Shown here: positions 1-7,385 of the stretch, piece after piece
Numbering within the stretch: the first letter of the stretch is position 1
How the letters are laid out: each line of letters starts with the position of its first letter
NCBI GenBank assembly: GCA_035546355.1
Contig: DATKEH010000114.1
Span: 1 to 22,256 of the forward strand
Direction of reading: 5' to 3'
DNA length: 22,256 nt
DNA from: DATKEH01 sp035546355
GTDB taxonomy: Bacteria > Acidobacteriota > Thermoanaerobaculia > Multivoradales > JAIOJS01
Position numbers and translations under genes: made by a program
The notes under the pieces: model-generated
What the model saw: the letters and a program-made list of their open reading frames with translations, nothing else
The model's database searches: none
What the model was told of the DNA's origin: nothing

Positions 1-572
1 CTCGGCGGCGGGGCGGCGGCGCCGCCCCAGCAGCGCGCCGGCCAGCAGGCAGGCGGCGGCGAGGGCGCCGAGGGTCCACCAGAACCGCGCTCCCAGGGGC
101 AGCGCGACCGGCGGCGCCGGCGGCCGCGGCGCCACCGGCTCGTCCCCCTGCGGCAGCACCGAGGCGATCGCCAGGGTCAACCCGGGAGGGGTGGTCAGGC
201 CGGGGTCGACGACCGTCGCCGCGCCGGCGGGCTCGGCCGCCAGCGGCAGGGGGGGCAGGTCGAGAGGGCCGGGGCGGAAGGCGCGCAGGGTGACGCGGCC
301 GCGGTAGCGCAGCGGCCCGTCGCTCGCCACGTCGGGGAGCAACGCCTCGGCGGCCACCACCTCGGCCTCGCCCCAGCGCGCGAGGGGCTCGGGCAGCCGC
401 AGCGCCGCGATCCCCGAGCCCGCCGGCAGCGTCGCCTCCAGCTCGACCGCCACCAGGTCGCCCACCGTGGCGTGCTCGGCGGCGACGGCGCCCCGCACCT
501 GCGGGGCCGCCAGGGCGGTCGCCGCCGCCAGCGGCAAGGCGAGGAGGGCGACGAGCGCCGGCCGCCGGGTCC

Positions 573-576
<4 letters not shown>
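1..576 (-). CDS. BatD-like membrane-anchored protein of a MoxR/DUF58 locus (3' end outside window)
   Basis: Reverse-strand reading frame of 192 codons, open at the window edge. The start ATG (574-576) overlaps the TGA stop of the DUF58 gene as ATGA, so the two are translationally coupled. The N-terminus (MRTRRPALVALLALPLAAA, then ALA-AP) looks like a cleaved signal peptide. It is followed by a beta-rich stretch with no catalytic motif, then a proline-rich linker near residues 145-160, a membrane segment near residues 163-184 (WWTLGALAAACLLAGALL) and a basic stop-transfer RRRR. Position after moxR and DUF58 fits a BatD/oxygen-tolerance-type or similar periplasmic protein that works with the MoxR chaperone. 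The sequence itself is too divergent to name a family. Third positions are strongly GC, as in neighbouring genes, which supports real coding. Confidence 0.7.
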
Positions 577-1505
<929 letters not shown>

Positions 1506-1529
1506 CGCGCCGGCTGGAGCCTGGGGCTC

Positions 1530-2516
1530 TCAGGGCACCTCGACGTGGTCGAGGATCCTGGACACCAGGTCGTCGCTGGTGACCTCCTCGGCCTCCGCCT
1601 CGTAGGTCGGCACGAGGCGGTGGCGCAGGACGTCGGGGGCCACCTCCTTGACGTCCTCGGGGATCACGTAGCCGCGGCCGCGGAGCAGCGCCAGGGCCTT
1701 CGCCGCCCGCGCCAGGAACAGCGTCGCCCGGGGGGAGGCGCCGAAGTCGACGAGGCCGGCCAGCGCCGGGATGCCCGCCTGGCGCGGGTCGCGGGTGGCG
1801 GCCACCAGGTCGAGGATGTACTCGCGGATCTTGTCGTCGAGGTAGACCGCGTCGGCCACCTGGCACAGCGCCAGGATGCGCTCGGCGTCGAGCACCGCGT
1901 GGACCTCGGCGTGGGCGTCGATCAGGTGGCGGTCGAGGATCGCCCGCTCCTCTTCGCGCGTCGGGTAGTCCAGGCGCAGCTTCATCAGGAAGCGGTCGAC
2001 CTGGGCCTCGGCGAGGGGGTAGGTCCCCTCCTGCTCGATCGGGTTCTGGGTGGCCAGCACCATGAACGGCTCGGGGAGCCGCGAGGTGGCGTCGCCGAGC
2101 GTCACCTGGCGCTCCTCCATCGCCTCGAGCAGCGCCGACTGCACCTTGGCGGGGGCGCGGTTGATCTCGTCGGCGAGCAGCAGCTGGGTGAACACCGGCC
2201 CGCGACGCGGGACGAACTCGTGGCTGCGCTGGTCGTAGATCAAGGTCCCCACCAGGTCGGCGGGGAGCAGGTCGGGGGTGAACTGGATGCGCGGGAAGTC
2301 GATGTGCAGCGTCTCGGCCAGCGTCTTGACCGCCAGCGTCTTGGCCAGCCCCGGGACCCCCTCGATGAGCAGGTGGCCGCGGCACAGCAGCCCCACCAGC
2401 AGGCGGTCGAGCAGGTACTGCTGGCCCACCAGGACCTTGCGCAGCTCCGCCTCGACCTGGCGCAGCACCACGGCCTCCCGTTCGACGTCGCGATTGAGTG
2501 TGGCGAGATCGGCCAT
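1530..2516 (-). CDS. MoxR-family AAA+ ATPase
   Basis: 328 aa from the ATG at 2514-2516; a GTG two codons upstream is the only near alternative. AAA+ features in order: Walker A GVPGLAKT (53-60), the MoxR-typical FTPDLLPADLVGT (79-91), Walker B LLLADEINRAP (112-122), the sensor-1 region VLATQNPIEQEGTYPLAEAQ and the C-terminal helical lid with SPRA. Length matches MoxR proteins (about 320-330 aa). MoxR ATPases act as chaperones, remodelling partner vWA proteins and metal enzymes; the DUF58 gene directly downstream is the expected partner. It lies 134 bp downstream of ksgA on the same strand. No strong Shine-Dalgarno is visible before the ATG. The identification is secure; the biological client is not shown by the sequence. 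Confidence 0.95.
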   Translation of the reverse strand: MADLATLNRDVEREAVVLRQVEAELRKVLVGQQYLLDRLLVGLLCRGHLLIEGVPGLAKTLAVKTLAETLHIDFPRIQFTPDLLPADLVGTLIYDQRSHEFVPRRGPVFTQLLLADEINRAPAKVQSALLEAMEERQVTLGDATSRLPEPFMVLATQNPIEQEGTYPLAEAQVDRFLMKLRLDYPTREEERAILDRHLIDAHAEVHAVLDAERILALCQVADAVYLDDKIREYILDLVAATRDPRQAGIPALAGLVDFGASPRATLFLARAAKALALLRGRGYVIPEDVKEVAPDVLRHRLVPTYEAEAEEVTSDDLVSRILDHVEVP

Positions 2517-2606
2517 GTCCACGGCGGTGGCCTGCAATAGCAAGAGGCGTTCCACGCGCCGTCCCGCCCAACCGCCCGGCAAGGCGGGGGAATTCCCGCC
2601 GCCGCA

Positions 2607-2636
2607 GCCGGCGCCGAGGGCCGGAGCGGCGCCGGC
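2607..2636 (-). terminator. Hairpin downstream of ksgA, possible terminator
   Basis: A 9-bp perfect stem (GCCGGCGCC at 2607-2615 with GGCGCCGGC at 2628-2636, 12-nt loop) lies about 15-45 nt beyond the ksgA stop. A small 5-bp hairpin with a T-rich loop (TGCCA TTT TGGCA) precedes it. There is no T-run after the main stem, so it may be a 3'-end stability hairpin instead. The rest of 2517-2650 carries GC-rich sequence and a GGGAATTCCC palindrome near 2588-2597, with no clear -10 for moxR. Confidence 0.4.
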
Positions 2637-2650
2637 GTGCCAAAATGGCA

Positions 2651-3430
2651 TCAGGGGCGGGAGGCGGCGAACAGGCGCAGCCACTCGCCGAGCCCCAGCT
2701 CCTCGGCCCGGGCGCGCTGCGCGACGCCGGCGGCGGCGAGCAGGTCCTCGGTGCGCTGCCGCCCCAGCGCCGCCCCCAGCGCGTTGCGCAGGGTCTTGCG
2801 CTTGTGGGCGAAGCCCTGGCGGACCAGGGCCAGGAGCTCGGGCATCAGCGGCTCCGGCAGCGGCGGCGGGCGCAGGGTGAAGCCGACGAAGGCGCTCTCC
2901 ACCTTCGGCGGCGGGCGGAAGGCGCCGGGCCGTACCCGCCCCAGGATCCGCACCTCGGCGTAGGCGGTGGCGAGCACCGACAGCGAGCCGTAGGCGCGCG
3001 ACCCGGGCGCCGCGGCCAGCCGCTCGGCCACCTCCTTCTGCAGCAGGAAGGCGGCGCGCGGTACCGCCGCGTGACAGGGGAGGACGGCGGCGACGAGCGC
3101 CGTCGCCACGTTGTAGGGGAGGTTGCCGCAGACCAGCGTCGGGGCCGGCAGGCGGGGGAAGGGGAAGGCCAGCCCGTCCACCACCACCGGTTGCAGCCGC
3201 GGCTCGGCGCCGCGGCGGCGCAGCGCCAGCCCCCAGGCCGGGTCGACCTCCAGGGCCCAGACGCGGCTCGCCCCCAGCCGCAGCAGCTCGGCGGTGAGAA
3301 TGCCGCCGCCGGGGCCGATCTCCACCACCCGCGCCGCCTGCGGGCGCAGGAAGGTGAGCAGCGGCGCCAGCACCCCGGCGCGGGTGAGGTGGTGCTGCCC
3401 CAGGCGCTTGTCGAGGCGGGGCCGCGCCAT
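2651..3430 (-). CDS. ksgA: 16S rRNA (adenine1518/1519-N6) dimethyltransferase KsgA/RsmA
   Basis: 259 aa. It dimethylates two adjacent adenines in the 3'-terminal helix 45 of 16S rRNA using S-adenosylmethionine during 30S maturation. Visible motifs: N-terminal KRLGQHHL (8-15), SAM-binding VVEIGPGGGILT (35-46), the acidic residue of EVD (about 61-63), VVVDGLAF (about 82-89) and the catalytic NLPYN (103-107). A C-terminal helical rRNA-binding region with FAHKRKTLRN follows. Length is normal for the family. The ATG at 3428-3430 opens the conserved N-terminus; no Shine-Dalgarno precedes it, but a -10-like box lies only 6 nt upstream, so the message may be leaderless. It is divergent from ftsK across 165 bp and followed on the same strand by moxR. 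Confidence 0.96.
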   Translation of the reverse strand: MARPRLDKRLGQHHLTRAGVLAPLLTFLRPQAARVVEIGPGGGILTAELLRLGASRVWALEVDPAWGLALRRRGAEPRLQPVVVDGLAFPFPRLPAPTLVCGNLPYNVATALVAAVLPCHAAVPRAAFLLQKEVAERLAAAPGSRAYGSLSVLATAYAEVRILGRVRPGAFRPPPKVESAFVGFTLRPPPLPEPLMPELLALVRQGFAHKRKTLRNALGAALGRQRTEDLLAAAGVAQRARAEELGLGEWLRLFAASRP

Positions 3431-3436
3431 GGCCGC

Positions 3437-3442
3437 AGGCTA
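3437..3442 (-). promoter_or_regulatory. Candidate -10 box of ksgA, leaderless spacing
   Basis: On the minus strand TAGCCT lies 6 nt before the ATG, placing the expected transcript start at or next to the A of the start codon. The surrounding TGCGATAGCCT recurs exactly before purB (18550-18560), which supports a real promoter element; GATAGC with an extended TGC is an alternative register. There is no convincing -35. Confidence 0.5.
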
Positions 3443-3467
3443 TCGCACCCGCCTCGAATGCGGATTC

Positions 3468-3476
3468 TGTTAGAAT
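3468..3476 (+). promoter_or_regulatory. Extended -10 promoter of ftsK
   Basis: TGTTAGAAT is a TGN-extended -10 with hexamer TAGAAT (3471-3476) in an AT-rich island between divergent ksgA and ftsK. The start would fall near 3483, giving a 5' leader of about 110 nt before the ftsK ATG. There is no good -35, as expected for extended -10 promoters. Confidence 0.55.
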
Positions 3477-3550
3477 TCGTCGTAACTTATCGGCTGCTGG
3501 TTCAAGCAAGGGTTGAAACGAGCCGCCAGCACGTCGAGGGGAACGGAGGG

Positions 3551-3579
3551 AGCCCGCCCCGAAGGGGTCGGCGCGGGCT
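3551..3579 (+). other. Hairpin in the ftsK mRNA leader
   Basis: A 7-bp stem AGCCCGC (3551-3557) with GCGGGCT (3573-3579) encloses a small GC hairpin (CCC GAA GGG, roughly 3558-3566). It sits 17 nt before the ftsK start codon and just upstream of the purine-rich GAGGGGG ribosome-binding stretch (3587-3593). It could modulate translation; this is inference from base pairing only. Confidence 0.35.
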
Positions 3580-3595
3580 CTCCGGCGAGGGGGCG

Positions 3596-5968
3596 ATGGC
3601 GAGCACGCACGCACGGACCGAAAAGGCGCTGGCGCGGCCCCGGCTCGCGCCGGCGAAGGGGAGCGAGCTGCTGGGCCTGGTGCTGGCGACCGCCGCCGCG
3701 CTGCTGCTGGCCAGCCTGCTCAGCCACCACCCCGACGACCCCAGCTTCCTGCACGAGATCCAGGGCGGGCGGCTACGGCCGCAGAACTGGATCGGCGCGG
3801 TGGGGGCGCAGCTGTCGGCCCTGCTGCTGGGGCTGGTCGGCCTGGCGGCGCTGCTGCTGCCGGCCGGGCTCGGGGCGGCGGCGTGGCGCCTGCTGCGGCG
3901 GCGTGGGGCGCCGCCGGTGCCGGGGCGCACGGTCGGGTTCCTCTTCCTCTTCGCCGCCCTGCCGGTGCTCCTCCACGTCATGCTGGGTACCCTGGCGTGG
4001 CGGGGCGCCACCCTGGAGAGCGGCGGCGTCCTCGGGCGCTTCCTCGCCGAGGCCCTGGTGCGCCGGCTCAACGTCGGCGGGACCCTGCTGCTGGTCGGCG
4101 CCACCGCCGTGATCGGCGTCTCGCTGCTGCTGCAGAGCACCCTGGCGGAAATGGTCGTCGGCTGGCGCGCCCGCCTCGCCGCGCGCGGCGAGCGGCTGCT
4201 GCTGCACTGGGCGCGCTGGCGGCAGCGGCGGGACCGCGAGCGGCTGCGCAAGCGGGTGGTGGCCAAGCACCTGCGGCGCCGGGAGGAGGACACGGTGCCG
4301 TCGCCGCCGCTCACCCAGTCGGCACCGGCGCCGGACGCCGACGCCCTCGACCTGCCGTTGCGGGTGGTGGAGCGCAAGGGCCCCGGCGGCTTCGCGGTAC
4401 GCAAGTTGGCGGCCGAGGAGGCGCCGGCGCAGGCTGCCGCGGCGCGGGCGGGCGGCGCCGCGCAGCCGGCGCTGTTCGAGGCCGCCGGGGACGCGACGCT
4501 GCCGCCCCTCAACCTGCTGCTGCTCGACGGGGCGCGCAGCTCGGTGGCCGAGGACGACCTCATCCGCCTGGGGGAGACGATCCGCAAGAGCTGCGGCCAG
4601 TTCGGCGTCGAGGGCACGCTCGAGGGCATCAATCCGGGGCCGGTGATCACCGTCTTCGAGCTCAAGCCGGCGCCGGGAGTCAAGATGAGCCAGATCGTCA
4701 GCCTGCAGGACGACCTGGCGCTGGCGCTCGAGGCCGAGTCGGTGCGCATCGACCGCATCCCGGGGCGCTCGACGCTCGGCATCGAGGTCCCCAACCCGAA
4801 ACGCTCGACGATCCGCCTCGGGCCGCTGCTCGCCCACGAGACCTTCCGCCGCGCCCCGTCGGTGCTGACCATGGCGCTGGGCCTCAGCCTGCAGGGGGAG
4901 CCCTACTTCGCCGACCTCGCCACCATGCCGCACCTGCTGGTCGCCGGCGCCACCGGCTCGGGCAAGAGCGTCGGCCTGCAGAGCATGATCACCTCGATCC
5001 TCTACAAGGCCACCCGCGAGGAGGTGCAGTTCATCTTCATCGACCCCAAGCGGGTGGAGCTCGGCGTCTACGCCGACATCCCGCACCTCAAGACCGAGGT
5101 GGTGGTCGAGCCGAAGAGGGCGGCCAACGCGCTGCGCTGGGCGGTGGCGGAGATGGAGCGCCGCTACCGGCTGCTGGCCGAGGTGCACGTGCGCTCGATC
5201 GACTACTACAACCGGGCGATCACCGATCCCGAGGTGCAGCGGCGGCTGTCGCTGGAGGACGAGAGCGAGATCACCGCCGCCGATCTCAAGCCGCTGCCCT
5301 ACTACGTCGTCGTCATCGACGAGCTGGCCGACCTGATGATGGTGGCGGCGAACGAGGTCGAGGCCTCGATCGCGCGGCTGGCGCAGATGGCGCGCGCCGT
5401 CGGCATCCACCTCATCGTCGCCACCCAGCGGCCGTCCGTCGACGTCATCACCGGCACCATCAAGGCCAACTTCCCCTGCCGCATCGCCTACGCCACGGCC
5501 TCGCGGCACGACTCGCGCACCATCCTCGACACGGTGGGCTCGGAGCGGCTGCTGGGCAAGGGGGACATGCTGCTCATGCCGCCGGGCACCTCGCGCCTGC
5601 TGCGCCTCCACGGCGCCTACATCAGTGAGCAGGAGACCGCGGCGCTGGTGCGCTGGCTCAAGAAGCAGGGCGCCCCGGAGCTCGACCCGGAGGTGCTGCG
5701 CTTCGCCGAGAGCGGCAACGGCGCCGGGCCGGCGGCGGGCGAGGACGACGACGAGCTGTTCGAGGAGGCGGCGCGGCTGGTGGTCTCGGAGGGGAAGGCC
5801 TCGGCCAGCTACCTGCAGCGGCGGATGCGCATCGGCTTCTCGCGCGCCGCGCGGCTGATCGACATGATGGAGCGCGACGGCCTGCTCGGCCCGGCCCAGG
5901 GGAGCAAGCCGCGCGAGGTGCTGGTCGAGCCCGACTACTTCGCCGAGATCGACGCCACCCGCGAGTAG
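3596..5968 (+). CDS. ftsK: DNA translocase FtsK
   Basis: 790 aa. It pumps chromosome-dimer and terminus DNA through the division septum. Four predicted membrane segments lie near residues 24-43, 67-97, 111-135 and 160-180. A short charged linker (about 190-300) follows, then the motor: DPKRVELGVY, Walker A GATGSGKS (451-458), Walker B VVVIDELADLM with D575-E576, and ATQRPSVDVITG. The C-terminal winged-helix gamma domain (about 716-780; RMRIGFSRAARLIDMMERDG) is the polar-sequence reader that also contacts XerD. The ATG at 3596 was chosen because it follows GAGGGGG by a normal spacing and directly precedes the hydrophobic N-terminus; the upstream open frame is non-coding leader. The linker is much shorter than the glutamine/proline-rich one of E. 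coli. It is transcribed alone, divergent from ksgA, and ends 15 nt before a large stem-loop element. Confidence 0.97.
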   Translation: MASTHARTEKALARPRLAPAKGSELLGLVLATAAALLLASLLSHHPDDPSFLHEIQGGRLRPQNWIGAVGAQLSALLLGLVGLAALLLPAGLGAAAWRLLRRRGAPPVPGRTVGFLFLFAALPVLLHVMLGTLAWRGATLESGGVLGRFLAEALVRRLNVGGTLLLVGATAVIGVSLLLQSTLAEMVVGWRARLAARGERLLLHWARWRQRRDRERLRKRVVAKHLRRREEDTVPSPPLTQSAPAPDADALDLPLRVVERKGPGGFAVRKLAAEEAPAQAAAARAGGAAQPALFEAAGDATLPPLNLLLLDGARSSVAEDDLIRLGETIRKSCGQFGVEGTLEGINPGPVITVFELKPAPGVKMSQIVSLQDDLALALEAESVRIDRIPGRSTLGIEVPNPKRSTIRLGPLLAHETFRRAPSVLTMALGLSLQGEPYFADLATMPHLLVAGATGSGKSVGLQSMITSILYKATREEVQFIFIDPKRVELGVYADIPHLKTEVVVEPKRAANALRWAVAEMERRYRLLAEVHVRSIDYYNRAITDPEVQRRLSLEDESEITAADLKPLPYYVVVIDELADLMMVAANEVEASIARLAQMARAVGIHLIVATQRPSVDVITGTIKANFPCRIAYATASRHDSRTILDTVGSERLLGKGDMLLMPPGTSRLLRLHGAYISEQETAALVRWLKKQGAPELDPEVLRFAESGNGAGPAAGEDDDELFEEAARLVVSEGKASASYLQRRMRIGFSRAARLIDMMERDGLLGPAQGSKPREVLVEPDYFAEIDATRE

Positions 5969-5983
5969 GGTCCGAGTGCGGTG

Positions 5984-6169
5984 GGGCCGGGGCGCCGGCC
6001 CCGGCGGGGGACGGCGCCGGTCAGGTGGTGTACGGGAGCGGCTCGCGGCGTTGTCGCCGCGAGCCTCGCCGGCGCCTCGACTCGGCTTCGCGCCGGACCG
6101 TCCGCTGTGTGCCGCCATCGTGCACGAGCGCTCGCCTCCACGCCCCCGCCAGGGCCGTCGCCCCGGCCC
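5984..6169 (+). repeat. Structured intergenic element, copy 1 (candidate novel ncRNA or cis RNA)
   Basis: First copy of a two-copy element; the other is at 16828-17037 on the minus strand. The core (6011-6136) holds a perfect 11-bp hairpin (GGCTCGCGGCG at 6040-6050, TTGT loop, CGCCGCGAGCC at 6055-6065), then a second hairpin (CCGGCGC 6069-6075 with GCGCCGG 6090-6096, 14-nt loop), then a conserved 3' strand ending GCGCTCGCC (6128-6136). The core is closed by an inverted repeat, 5984-6010 against 6143-6169, with 25 of 27 positions pairing. Against copy 2, about 97 of 122 core positions match by hand count, and both hairpin stems are identical. It begins 15 nt after the ftsK stop and is co-oriented with fmt downstream. 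No open reading frame in it looks coding, and it resembles no RNA family I know. Confidence 0.65.
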
Positions 6170-6186
6170 GGCACCGCGGCCGGGCC

Positions 6187-6404
6187 GCCGCCGCCCCTTT
6201 GCCGGCGTCACCCTGGTGCCGCTCGCCCGGCGACGGGAGACCACGGAGGTGCCTGCCGCGGGTCGCCGAGGGGCGGTGCCCCGTAGGGGCCCGTCCGCCG
6301 GCGACCGCCCTGGCGTGCCGCCGGCTTCCCTGGTGGATCGGCCCGCCCGCACGAGGGCGCCGGGGTGGCGACCCGCGGCAGCCACCTGGTCTCGCGGCGG
6401 ATGC
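6187..6404 (+). other. Gene-free remainder of the ftsK-fmt spacer, GC-rich with further hairpins
   Basis: The spacer 5969-6418 has no credible gene. Beyond the repeated element it holds another potential fold: GGTCGCC (6261-6267) pairs with GGCGACC (6300-6306), enclosing GCCCC-GTA-GGGGC (6278-6290). A local 8-bp hairpin, GGCCCGGC (6165-6172) with GCCGGGCC (6179-6186), overlaps the right arm of the element. In such GC-rich DNA weak stems are common by chance. No tmRNA, RNase P, SRP or 6S signature is recognised. Confidence 0.4.
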
Positions 6405-6406
6405 TT

Positions 6407-6412
6407 TACCAT
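6407..6412 (+). promoter_or_regulatory. Candidate -10 box of fmt, leaderless spacing
   Basis: TACCAT lies 6 nt before the ATG at 6419, so transcription would start at the start codon. The context GCTTTACCATGCC resembles GCTTTATCGTGCC before the HU gene. No Shine-Dalgarno precedes the ATG and no clear -35 is seen. Confidence 0.5.
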
Positions 6413-6418
6413 GCCTCG

Positions 6419-7375
6419 ATGCGGCTGTCGCGGCTGGTGTTCTTCGGCACTCCGGAGTTCGCGCTCCCCACCCTGCAGGCGCTGTGCGCTGCGGGCCGGG
6501 CGCCGCTGCTGGTGGTGGCGCGGCCCGACCGGCCGGCCGGGCGCGGGCAGCGCCAGCGCACCCCGCCGGTAGCCGCCTGGGCGCGGCAGCAGGGGCTGGA
6601 AGTGGCGCAGCCGGCGAGCGTGCGCGACGCCGAACTCCAGCAGCGGCTGGGGGCGCTCGCGCCCGACCTGGCGGTGGTGGTGGCCTTCGGGCAGATCTTC
6701 CCGCGGGAGCTGCTGGCCCTGCCGCGCCACGGCTGCGTCAACGTGCACGCCTCGCTGCTGCCGCGCCACCGCGGAGCGGCGCCGGTGCAAGCGGCGCTGC
6801 GCGCCGGCGACGAGCGGACCGGCGTCACCACCATGGTGATGGAGGAGGGCCTCGACAGCGGCCCGATCCTGCTCGCCGCCGAGACCGAGCTGTCGGGTCG
6901 GGAGACCGCCGGCGAGCTGGCGCCGCGCCTGGCGCACCTGGGGGCGGCGGCCCTGCTCGAGACCGTCGACCGGCTGCAGGCCGGGACCGTGGCGCCGCGG
7001 CCGCAGGAGGACGCCGAGGCCACCTACGCGCCACGGCTGCGCAAGGAGGACGGGCGCGTGGACTGGGCCCGCACGGCGCGGCAGCTGTTCGACCAGCTGC
7101 GGGCGGTGACCCCGTGGCCGGGGCTGCACGCCGAGCTGCGGGGAGAGCCCCTGCGCATCCACTGGGCCGAGGTGGTGGAGGGTGGCGAGGGGGTGGCCGG
7201 CGGCGAGAGCCCGCCGGGCGCCCTCCTGGGGCTCGCCGACGGCCGCCTGCGGGTCGCCTGCGGCGACGGCACCGTCCTCGGCCTGGAGCGGCTGCAGCGC
7301 CCCGGCAGACGTCCCGTCGACGCCCCGGACTTCGCCAACGGCGAGCGCCTCGCTGCCGGCGAGAGGCTGGCGTGA
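6419..7375 (+). CDS. fmt: Methionyl-tRNA formyltransferase
   Basis: 318 aa, close to the usual 310-315. It formylates initiator Met-tRNA with 10-formyl-tetrahydrofolate. Motifs: N-terminal RLVFFGTPEFALPTL (5-19), the formyltransferase centre VNVHASLLPRHRGAAPVQ (107-124) with N108 and H110, and GLDSGPI (144-150) with D146, together forming the conserved catalytic triad. The tRNA-binding C-terminal domain follows from about residue 210. The ATG at 6419 gives the conserved N-terminus. In-frame ATGs upstream at 6365 and 6401 would either add non-conserved residues or include the -10 box. rsmB begins 10 bp after the stop, the common fmt-rsmB pairing. There is no def gene beside it in this window. 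Confidence 0.96.
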   Translation: MRLSRLVFFGTPEFALPTLQALCAAGRAPLLVVARPDRPAGRGQRQRTPPVAAWARQQGLEVAQPASVRDAELQQRLGALAPDLAVVVAFGQIFPRELLALPRHGCVNVHASLLPRHRGAAPVQAALRAGDERTGVTTMVMEEGLDSGPILLAAETELSGRETAGELAPRLAHLGAAALLETVDRLQAGTVAPRPQEDAEATYAPRLRKEDGRVDWARTARQLFDQLRAVTPWPGLHAELRGEPLRIHWAEVVEGGEGVAGGESPPGALLGLADGRLRVACGDGTVLGLERLQRPGRRPVDAPDFANGERLAAGERLA

Positions 7376-7385
7376 GGCCCCTGCG

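Noticed and set aside
2498..3595. Upstream extension of the ftsK frame by 366 codons
   Set aside because: It overlaps ksgA antisense, has no FtsK-like sequence, and a promoter and ribosome-binding site lie just before the ATG at 3596.
5969..6418. Known structured RNAs (tmRNA, RNase P, SRP RNA, 6S) in the long spacer
   Set aside because: None of their conserved sequence blocks is present.
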